A stretch of 64,000 bases of DNA, from assembly GCF_019510245.1 (NCBI RefSeq), contig NZ_JAEKKT010000115.1, positions 62,001 through 126,000 on the forward strand, in the 5' to 3' direction. Made by a program: the position numbers and the translations under genes. How positions within the stretch are numbered: the first letter of the stretch is position 1; every line of letters starts with the position of its first letter. A model generated the notes under the pieces. The model had not been told where the DNA came from and did no database searches. It saw only the letters and a list, made by a program, of their open reading frames with translations. Shown piece after piece: positions 57,922 to 64,000 of this stretch. The stretch is from Streptomyces sp. Its GTDB lineage: Bacteria; Actinomycetota; Actinomycetes; Streptomycetales; Streptomycetaceae.

Positions 57922-58743
57922 TCACAGGTCGAGCGGGTGCTTTTCGGCCACGGCCTCGAAGTCCGGGGCGCGCTTGCCGCGATGCGCCGCCAGGCCCTCG
58001 ACGACCTCGTGGCCCGCGAACCCGAAGAACTCAAGGCCCAGCGAGGCCTCGAAGGCGGGCTGCGCGGTGCGGTACCAGTGGTTGAGGGACCGCTTGGTCC
58101 AGCTGATCGCGCTCGCGGGACCCGCGGCCAGGACCTCCGCCACGCGCAGCGCCTCGGCGTGCACCTCCTCGTCGGCCACGCACTTCGACACAAGACCGAT
58201 CCGCTCGGCCTCCTCTCCCGTGAGGGCCTCGCAGGTCAACAGGTAGTACTTGGCCTTGGCCATGCCGCACAGCAGGGGCCAGCAGATGGCCGCGTGATCC
58301 CCGGCCGCGACCCCGAGGCGGGTGTGCCCGTCGACGATCCTCGCCGTCCGGGACGCGATCGAGACGTCCGCCAGCATGCCGATGACCAGCCCGGCCCCGA
58401 CGGCCGGTCCGTGGATCGCGGAGACCACCGGCTTGGAGCAGTTGATCACCCCGTACACCATGTCCCGCGCCTCGCGCATCACCCGGGCGCGCACCGCGTG
58501 GTCCTCGGTCAGGGCCTGGATGGAGTCGAAGGTCCCGCCCGCCGAGAACGCCCGGCCCGCGCCCTGGACCAGCACCACCCGGGTCCGCTCGTCCCGGTCG
58601 ATCACCGGCCAGACGTCGGCCAGTTCGCCGTGCATCCGCGGGTCGACCGCGTTGAGGTTCGGGGCGTCGAGCACCAGGCGGAGCACGCCGGGCGCGGGCC
58701 GCTCGAAGGTCAGGCTTGTGAACGGGGCATAGGGATCGGTCAC
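57922..58743 (-). CDS. Crotonase-family protein without canonical Glu pair
   Basis: The 273-residue crotonase-fold protein has [43 protein letters not shown] and [20 protein letters not shown]. Neither catalytic Glu of standard hydratases is present; it shares the GxxAGD loop with the protein at 54094. It is likely a different crotonase reaction (isomerisation, hydrolysis or ring cleavage). The start is GTG 58743. It is the first gene of the minus operon, divergent from the dehydrogenase at 58852 across AT-rich island G. Confidence 0.87.
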   Translation of the reverse strand: MTDPYAPFTSLTFERPAPGVLRLVLDAPNLNAVDPRMHGELADVWPVIDRDERTRVVLVQGAGRAFSAGGTFDSIQALTEDHAVRARVMREARDMVYGVINCSKPVVSAIHGPAVGAGLVIGMLADVSIASRTARIVDGHTRLGVAAGDHAAICWPLLCGMAKAKYYLLTCEALTGEEAERIGLVSKCVADEEVHAEALRVAEVLAAGPASAISWTKRSLNHWYRTAQPAFEASLGLEFFGFAGHEVVEGLAAHRGKRAPDFEAVAEKHPLDL

Positions 58744-58754
58744 GTCGCACTCCT

Positions 58755-58797
58755 GGCGTAATCAGTGCGGATACTATAATTATCTAACTGTATCGAG
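58755..58797. promoter_or_regulatory. AT-rich operator/promoter island G (divergent)
   Basis: GATAC and GTATC (58770-58794) flank TATAATTATCTAACT. TATAAT is a perfect -10 hexamer. GTAATCAGT (58758-58766) matches island B. It lies between the divergent crotonase and acyl-CoA dehydrogenase operons. Confidence 0.55.
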
Positions 58798-58851
58798 CGA
58801 TGAGCGGCAAGCGCTCGGCAGACGCGGCGCACCGAGGACGGGAAGCTCGGC

Positions 58852-59970
58852 ATGGATCTCACCTTCAGCCAGGAACAGGACGAACTGCGCACGGTCGTAC
58901 GGTCCTTCCTGGCCAAGTACTCCGACGAGGCGGCCGTGCGCCGGCTGGCCGCCGACCCGCGCGGCCACGACGTCGTCGTCTGGCGGCGGATGGCCCGCGA
59001 ACTGGGCCTGCAGGGGCTCGCCGTACCGGAGGAGTACGGCGGCTCGGGCTTCGGCCACGTCGAGCTGGGCGTCGTCTTCGAGGAGGCGGGCCGCGCGCTG
59101 CTGTGCGAGCCGTACTTCGCCACCGTCGCCCTGGCCGCCGAGGCCCTGCTGCGCTGCGCCGACGAGCAGGCACGGGCCGACCTGCTGCCGGGCATCGCCT
59201 CCGGCGCGACGATCGCCACCCTGGCGCTCACCGAGGACAGCGGCAGCTGGGACGAGCCCGGCATCCGGCTCGCCGCCCACGACACCCCCGACGGCTGGCG
59301 GCTGACCGGCGCCAAGACCTACGTCCCCGACGGCCTCCTCGCCGACCTGCTCCTGGTCGCCGCCCGCACCCCGAGAGGCGTCGGCCTCTTCGCGCTCGGC
59401 GCCGACGCGGCGGGCCTGACCCGCACCCCGCTCCCCACCCTTGACCAGACCCGCAAACAGGCCCGCCTGGAGTTCATCGGCACCCCCGCCCGCCTGATCG
59501 GTCCCGAGGGCACGGCCTGGCCCGTTCTCGAACGCACCCTCGCCACCGCCTCGATCCTGCTCGCCGCCGAACAGGTCGGCGGAGCCGCCGCCGCTCTCGA
59601 TGCCGCCGTGGACTACGCGCGCATCCGGGTGCAGTACGGGCGGCCGATCGGCTCCTTCCAGGGGATCAAGCACAAGTGCGCCGACATGCTGGTGGAAATC
59701 GAGTCCGCCCGCTCGGCCGCGTACGCCGGGCTGTGGGCGCTGGACGCCGGGGACGACACGGAGACCGCCGTCGCCGCCGCCCTGGCGCAGGCCTTCTGCT
59801 CGGAGGCGTACACCAAGGTCGCCGCCGACAGCATCCAGGTCCACGGCGGGATCGGCTTCACCTGGGAGCACCCCGCGCACCTGTACTTCAAGCGCGCCAA
59901 GAGCTCCGAGGTGCTGCTCGGCACGCCGTCGTACCACCGGGAACTGCTGGCCGCCCAGCTCGGTATCTGA
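58852..59970 (+). CDS. Acyl-CoA dehydrogenase, beta-type subunit
   Basis: The 372-residue protein has RIRVQYGRPIGSFQGIKHKCADM for FAD and IQVHGGIGFTWEHPAHLYFKRAKSSEVLLG, the beta-type end seen also at 38058 and 52879. The substrate loop reads TEDSGSWDEPGI rather than SEPxAGSD. An alpha-type gene follows after 27 bases, so the two probably form a heterotetramer. ATG 58852 opens the operon of four genes. The protein is expected to desaturate a ring- or branch-bearing acyl-CoA. Confidence 0.9.
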   Translation: MDLTFSQEQDELRTVVRSFLAKYSDEAAVRRLAADPRGHDVVVWRRMARELGLQGLAVPEEYGGSGFGHVELGVVFEEAGRALLCEPYFATVALAAEALLRCADEQARADLLPGIASGATIATLALTEDSGSWDEPGIRLAAHDTPDGWRLTGAKTYVPDGLLADLLLVAARTPRGVGLFALGADAAGLTRTPLPTLDQTRKQARLEFIGTPARLIGPEGTAWPVLERTLATASILLAAEQVGGAAAALDAAVDYARIRVQYGRPIGSFQGIKHKCADMLVEIESARSAAYAGLWALDAGDDTETAVAAALAQAFCSEAYTKVAADSIQVHGGIGFTWEHPAHLYFKRAKSSEVLLGTPSYHRELLAAQLGI

Positions 59971-59997
59971 GATCTCAGGGATCAGGGAGAAGCAGAC

Positions 59998-61176
59998 ATG
60001 GAGCTGGACTTCGGACCCGCCGTACGCGACTTCCGCGACGAGCTGCGGGACTGGCTGGCGGACCATCTGGTGGGGGAGTTCGCGGCGCACCGGGGCGTCG
60101 GCGGGCCCACCGACGGCGCGGCCTGGGAGGTCCGCCTGGCCTGGGACCGCGAGCTGTCCGCCGGGGGGTGGCTGGGCGTGGGCTGGCCACGGGAGTACGG
60201 GGGCCGGGGGCTCGGACTCCTCGAGGAGATCGTCTTCGAGTACGAGTACGCCCGCGCGAACGCCCCCTATCGGGCCACCGGCAACGCCCTGGACCTGCTC
60301 GGTCCCATGCTGCTCAAGGTGGGCGCCGAGGAGCAGAAGAAGCGGTTCCTGCCGCCGATCCTCGCCGTCGAGGAGCTGTGGGGCCAGGGCTTCAGCGAGC
60401 CAGGCGCCGGGTCCGACCTGGCCTCGGTGCGCACCCGCGCCGAGCGCGACGGCGAGGAGTGGGTGGTGAGCGGCCAGAAGGTGTGGACGTCCTTCGGCGT
60501 GCACGCCGACTGGCTCTACGTCCTCGCCCGCACCGATCCGGACTCCGTCCGGCACAAGGGGCTGACCATGCTGCTCCTGCCCACCGACCAGCCGGGCGTG
60601 GAGATCCGCCCCATCCGCAACCTCGCCGGCCAGGACGAGTTCGCCGAGGTCTTCCTCTCCGACGCGCGCACCGGCGCGGACATGGCCGTCGGCGAGGTCG
60701 GCCAGGGCTGGCGCACCGCGATGGCCACGCTCGGCATCGAACGCGGCACGACGCTCCTGCCCCAGCAGGTCACCTTCGAGCGCGAGGCCGAGGCGCTGAT
60801 CGAGCTGGCCCGGCAACGCGGTGCCCTCGACGACCCGATGCTGCGCCGCCGCATCGTCGACGCCTGGATCTCCGTCCGCATCATGCGCACCACCAACCTG
60901 CGCACCCTCGCCGAACTCACCGCGGGCCGCACCCCGGGCGCCCAGGCCACCACGGCCAAGCTGTACGCCTCCACCCGGCACCAGCAACTCGGCCATCTGG
61001 CCCAGGAGCTGGCGGGCCCCGCCGGGCAGATCGTCGGCGCGGACTACGGCCTGGACACCCGGCAGCGTTCCTTCCTGCTGTCCCTGGCCGAGACGATCTA
61101 CGGCGGGTCCAGTGAGATCCAGCGCAACATCATCGGCGAGCAGATCCTGGGCCTGCCGAAGGAGCCGCGGCCATGA
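59998..61176 (+). CDS. Acyl-CoA dehydrogenase, alpha-type subunit
   Basis: The 392-residue protein has FSEPGAGSDLASVRTRAERD, SGQKVWTSFGVHADWLYVLARTD and the end ETIYGGSSEIQRNIIGEQILGLPKE. It lacks the RxxFGxPIGxFQ block, which the preceding beta subunit supplies. This matches the pair at 36838/38058, so the cluster encodes two separate heteromeric dehydrogenases. Its stop overlaps the next start (ATGA). Confidence 0.9.
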   Translation: MELDFGPAVRDFRDELRDWLADHLVGEFAAHRGVGGPTDGAAWEVRLAWDRELSAGGWLGVGWPREYGGRGLGLLEEIVFEYEYARANAPYRATGNALDLLGPMLLKVGAEEQKKRFLPPILAVEELWGQGFSEPGAGSDLASVRTRAERDGEEWVVSGQKVWTSFGVHADWLYVLARTDPDSVRHKGLTMLLLPTDQPGVEIRPIRNLAGQDEFAEVFLSDARTGADMAVGEVGQGWRTAMATLGIERGTTLLPQQVTFEREAEALIELARQRGALDDPMLRRRIVDAWISVRIMRTTNLRTLAELTAGRTPGAQATTAKLYASTRHQQLGHLAQELAGPAGQIVGADYGLDTRQRSFLLSLAETIYGGSSEIQRNIIGEQILGLPKEPRP

Positions 61177-61697
61177 CGCCGATCGAGGACCGCCTCGACC
61201 GGGTCGAGTCCCACCTCGCCATCCAGCAGCTGCCCGTGCGGTACGCGCTCGCCGTGGACGCCCGCGACCTCGACGCCTGGACCGGCTGCTTCCGGCCCGA
61301 CGTCGACATGGGACGGCACGGGCGCGGTAGGGCGGCGCTGCGGGCGTACATCGAGCCCCTCGTCCGGGGCTTCCACCGGTCCGTCCACCAGATCTGCGGT
61401 CACCGGATCGAGTTCACCGGCCGCGACACGGCCACCGGCTCCGTCTACTGCCGCGCCGAGCACGAGGTGGGGGAGCGGTGGATCGTCATGGCCATCCGCT
61501 ACCTCGACCACTACGCGCGCGTGGACGGCGAGTGGTACTTCTCCCGGCGCCGCGAGCAGCACTGGTACGCGGCCGACGTGACCGAGCGCCCCCAGCGGGT
61601 CGGGTTCGCGGGCTGGGAGGGCGCCGGGGAACCGGCGCTGCCGGACGCCTTCCCCTCCTGGGAGTCATTCTGGGGACCCTTCCGGAAGGAGTCGTGA
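61173..61697 (+). CDS. SnoaL-like (NTF2-fold) protein
   Basis: The 174-residue protein starts IEDRLDRVESHLAIQQLPVRYALAVDARDLDAWTGCF, the N-terminal helix pattern of SnoaL-like NTF2-fold proteins, and continues VHQICGHRIEFTGRDTATGSVYCRAEH. The conserved Tyr/Asp/His pocket suggests a small cyclase, isomerase or dehydratase acting on a hydrophobic substrate; steroid delta-isomerases share the fold. It overlaps the dehydrogenase stop and, by one base, the next SDR start. Confidence 0.85.
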   Translation: MTPIEDRLDRVESHLAIQQLPVRYALAVDARDLDAWTGCFRPDVDMGRHGRGRAALRAYIEPLVRGFHRSVHQICGHRIEFTGRDTATGSVYCRAEHEVGERWIVMAIRYLDHYARVDGEWYFSRRREQHWYAADVTERPQRVGFAGWEGAGEPALPDAFPSWESFWGPFRKES

Positions 61698-62452
61698 TGC
61701 GGCGGTTGGCGGGAAAGACTGCCCTGGTCACCGGCGGCGGACAGGGCGTGGGCCGGGGCATCGCGCTCGCCCTGGCGGCCGAGGGAGCGGCCGTGGTGAT
61801 CACGGGCCGTACGGAGGAGAGGCTCAAGGACACCGCGCGGGTGATCGCCGAACGCGGCGGGCGGGTAGACACCGTCGTCGGGGACGTGGGTGAACGGGCC
61901 GACGTCGACCGGATGGTCGCGGAGACGGTCGGGGAGTTCGGCGGACTCGACGTGCTCGTCAACAACGCGCAGAGCTCCGTGCAGCGCCGCCTGGAGCAGA
62001 CGTCCTATGGCGACGTGGAACTCGCCTATCGCAGCGGACCGTTGGCTGCCTTCCACGCCATGCGGGCGGCCCTGCCGCACCTGAAGGCGAGCCGCGGCAG
62101 CGTCGTCAACCTCGGTTCGTCGGCCGCGGTGCTGGGCGAGGCGGGGTTCGCGTCCTACGCGATGGCCAAGGAGGCCGTTCGGGGGCTGACCCGAGTCGCC
62201 GCGCGGGAGTGGGGACCGTACGGGATCCGGGTGAACGTCGTCTGCCCGGCCGCGCTGAGCCCGGCGGCAGAGGAGTACTTCGCCGCTCATCCGGAGAAGG
62301 CCGAGCAGGTGGTGGCCGGCATCCCGCTGGGCCGGATGGGAGACCCGGAGGCGGACATCGGGCGGGCGGTGGCCGCGCTGGTCAGCGAGGACATGGCGTA
62401 TCTGACCGGTGCCACGCTGATGTTGGAGGGCGGCAGGACCCTGATCGGGTAG
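61697..62452 (+). CDS. SDR dehydrogenase
   Basis: The 251-residue SDR has VTGGGQGVGRGIALALAAEG, a VVGDVGERADV Asp for adenine, NNAQSSVQRRL (NNAG with Gln for Gly), Ser in VNLGSSAAVLG and Tyr-Lys in ASYAMAKEAV, and a final YLTGATLMLEGG. It is a classical fold, with oxidation or reduction of a hydroxyl likely. It is the last gene of the operon starting at 58852; its start overlaps the SnoaL-like stop. It is convergent with the CoA-transferase gene, with a 10-base gap. Confidence 0.9.
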   Translation: MRRLAGKTALVTGGGQGVGRGIALALAAEGAAVVITGRTEERLKDTARVIAERGGRVDTVVGDVGERADVDRMVAETVGEFGGLDVLVNNAQSSVQRRLEQTSYGDVELAYRSGPLAAFHAMRAALPHLKASRGSVVNLGSSAAVLGEAGFASYAMAKEAVRGLTRVAAREWGPYGIRVNVVCPAALSPAAEEYFAAHPEKAEQVVAGIPLGRMGDPEADIGRAVAALVSEDMAYLTGATLMLEGGRTLIG

Positions 62453-62462
62453 GGGGCGCCCG

Positions 62463-63659
62463 TCAGACGATGCCGCGGCTCCGCAGCCCGCTGATCTGGT
62501 CCGCCGCCAACCCGGCGACGTCGGCCAGCACATCGGCGGTGTGCTCGCCCAACGCCGGCGGCGGAGCGTACCCCTCGACCGGCGTCGCCCCGAACCGGAT
62601 CGGATTGGCGAGCAGGGGCAGCGGCCCCGACACCGGGTCCTCGACCTCGACCAGCATCCCGCGGTGCCGTATCTGAGGGTCGGCGAAGACCTCGGGCAGC
62701 TCGTTGAACGGCCCCGCGGGGACGTCGTGTGCGTCGAGCACGGCCAGCCAATCGTCCCGGGTCCGAGTGCGCAGGAGCGCCTCCAGCACCGGCAGGATCT
62801 CCTCGCGGTGGGCGATGCGCGCGGACGTGGTGGCGAACCGGGGGTCCTGGAGCAGGTCGGTGCGGTCGGCGGCCGCACAGAACGCGGCGAACTGCTTGTC
62901 GTTGCCGGCCACCAGGAAGAGCGGCTTGTCCGCGCACTGGAACGCCTGGGACGGAATGCCGCCGTACCCGCCGTTGCCGCGCCGGGCCGGTACCTCACCG
63001 GAGACCAGGTAGTTCATCGCGAAGTGGGAGAGCGAGGCCAGTCCGCAGTCCAGCAGGGAGAGGTCGATGAACTGGCCCTCGCCGGTGGCGTCCCGGTGCC
63101 GCAGGGCCGCCAGCACGGCCGTCGAGGCGTACAGGCCGGTGAGGATGTCGACCATGCTGACGCCGACCTTCATCGGCTCCTCGGGGTGCCCGGAGACGCT
63201 CATCATCCCGGACATGGCCTGGAAGACGCCGTCGTAGCCGGGGCGTTCGGCGTAGGGACCGGTCTGGCCGAAGCCCGTCACCGAGAGGTAGACGAGCCGG
63301 GGGTTCAGCTCCCGCAGGCTCTCCGCATCGAGGCCGTACTTCGCCAGTGTGCCCGTGCGGAAGTTCTCGACCAGCACGTCCGACCGGGCGGCGAGGGCGC
63401 GGATCACCTCCTGCCCCTCGGCGGTGGCGTGGTTGACGGTGACCGACCGCTTGTTGCGGTTGCAGGAGAGGTAGAAGGCGGCGGTGTCCGTGCCGGGAGC
63501 GAACGGCGGCCCGTACGTGCGGGAGTCGTCGCCCGTACCGGGCCGTTCGACCTTGATCACCTCGGCGCCCAGGTCGGCCAGCAGCTGGGTGGCCAGGGGA
63601 GCGGCGAGGATGCGGGACAGGTCCAGGACGCGGATCCCGGCCAGGGCGGTCGACGGCAT
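62463..63659 (-). CDS. CaiB/BaiF (class III) CoA-transferase
   Basis: The 398-residue protein reads LAGIRVLDLSRILAAPLATQLLADLGAEVIKVERPGTGDDSR, SCNRNKRSVTVNHATAEGQ and GVSMVDILTGLYAST with the catalytic Asp near residue 170. It would transfer CoA between acids. ATG 63659 is chosen over 63680 because GAGAGGGG precedes it and the domain starts at once. It stands alone, divergent from a thioesterase gene across a wide AT-rich region (island H). Confidence 0.9.
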   Translation of the reverse strand: MPSTALAGIRVLDLSRILAAPLATQLLADLGAEVIKVERPGTGDDSRTYGPPFAPGTDTAAFYLSCNRNKRSVTVNHATAEGQEVIRALAARSDVLVENFRTGTLAKYGLDAESLRELNPRLVYLSVTGFGQTGPYAERPGYDGVFQAMSGMMSVSGHPEEPMKVGVSMVDILTGLYASTAVLAALRHRDATGEGQFIDLSLLDCGLASLSHFAMNYLVSGEVPARRGNGGYGGIPSQAFQCADKPLFLVAGNDKQFAAFCAAADRTDLLQDPRFATTSARIAHREEILPVLEALLRTRTRDDWLAVLDAHDVPAGPFNELPEVFADPQIRHRGMLVEVEDPVSGPLPLLANPIRFGATPVEGYAPPPALGEHTADVLADVAGLAADQISGLRSRGIV

Positions 63660-63689
63660 CGAGGTCCCCTCTCTGTTCACAGACGGTCA

Positions 63690-63775
63690 ATGAGTTATAT
63701 AAATAATACATCTGGCGGTTGGAGAGGCACCCGCTCGATTGCTCAACTATCCAAATCATGTAACTATATCGATCG
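63690..63775. promoter_or_regulatory. AT-rich operator/promoter island H (divergent)
   Basis: GAGTTATATAAATAATACATC (63692-63712) lies near the CoA-transferase start, and AACTATCCAAATCATGTAACTAT (63745-63767), with AACTAT repeated, lies near the thioesterase start. It is the widest AT-rich stretch in the window. Confidence 0.5.
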
Positions 63776-63805
63776 GCCGACCGGCCGAGACCGGAGGGCG
63801 TGCTG

Positions 63806-64000
63806 ATGACCGTCGCGGCGAGGACCCTCACCGAGCAGGAACAGCGCGAACGCCGGGTGTGGTTCCGTGCCCGTTGGGAGCGCGGGGTCGCCTTCAACCG
63901 GCACTGCCGCATCCGGGTGACCCGCTGGGACGCGGACGCCGTGGAGATCGTGCTGCCCTACGCCGAGTCCCTCTCCGCGCACGAGGACGTCTTCCACGGC
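63806..64000 (+). CDS. PaaI-like hotdog thioesterase, N-terminal part
   Basis: The first 65 codons read TVAARTLTEQEQRERRVWFRARWERGVAFNRHCRIRVTRWDADAVEIVLPYAESLSAHEDVFHG, ending at the HG of the hotdog HGG signature. The length and order match PaaI-type acyl-CoA thioesterases. ATG 63806 follows GGAGG by about 9 bases. The catalytic part lies outside the window. It is probably the first gene of a further operon of the catabolic cluster. Confidence 0.8.
   Translation, partial: MTVAARTLTEQEQRERRVWFRARWERGVAFNRHCRIRVTRWDADAVEIVLPYAESLSAHEDVFHG

Noticed and set aside
1..64000. tRNA, rRNA, riboswitch, transposase or integrase genes
   Set aside because: None was recognised by eye on either strand; small RNAs cannot be excluded.

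Overview
The DNA is very GC-rich, with strong third-position GC, GTG starts, AGGAGG-type ribosome sites and many 1-4 base stop/start overlaps. Together with the gene content (universal stress proteins, DevS-like kinases, DUF35/thiolase pairs, F420-type LLM oxidoreductases) this points to an actinomycete, most likely Streptomyces, in a chromosome-arm-like accessory region. No tRNA, rRNA, CRISPR array or intact transposase was seen.

Positions 1-5500 are a mixed flank. It holds the start of a lipoprotein, a MarR/FMN-reductase divergent pair with two inverted repeats, a frameshifted alpha/beta hydrolase divergent to a TetR regulator with two inverted repeats, a truncated old-yellow-enzyme gene, and an unrecognised tail-anchored protein.

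Positions about 4700-25600 are a dormancy/redox-stress island resembling the DevR/OsdR (DosR) regulons of actinobacteria. It carries a DoxX protein, a phosphofructokinase with PPi-type specificity residues, four intact tandem-domain universal stress proteins, a zinc alcohol dehydrogenase, a PNPOx-like protein, an HPF-like protein, two DevS-like tandem-GAF histidine kinases, Hsp20, a CBS-BON protein, a CBS-pair protein, an Acg-type nitroreductase, a GH65 phosphorylase and a flavin reductase-like protein. At least eight copies of a GGGNC-N(4-5)-CGGCCC palindrome-like element lie near its transcription units. The island is also decaying: ppdK has a large internal deletion, hsp20 is frameshifted, and pieces of phosphoketolase, a universal stress protein, a BON domain and DoxX are left as relics. 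No response regulator for the kinases is in the window.

Positions 25700-64000 are one large catabolic cluster in alternating divergent operons. It has eight acyl-CoA dehydrogenases (two adjacent alpha/beta-type pairs), four crotonases, four SDRs, two thiolase/DUF35 pairs, two CaiB/BaiF CoA-transferases, two adenylate-forming ligases plus a ligase-adjacent orphan, two LLM oxidoreductases, two hotdog thioesterases, a MaoC protein, an aldehyde dehydrogenase, an amidohydrolase, a SnoaL-like protein, a Pat-like GNAT/NDP-acyl-CoA protein and one GntR/FCD regulator. The layout fits CoA activation followed by repeated oxidation and retro-aldol or thiolytic cleavage of a branched or cyclic substrate (steroid side chain, terpenoid or similar). 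The substrate cannot be read from sequence. Short AT-rich islands with -10-like hexamers and inverted repeats sit between most operons and probably hold the promoters and operators. A GH1-fold protein with both catalytic glutamates changed to aspartate is the most unexpected member. The cluster runs off the right edge.
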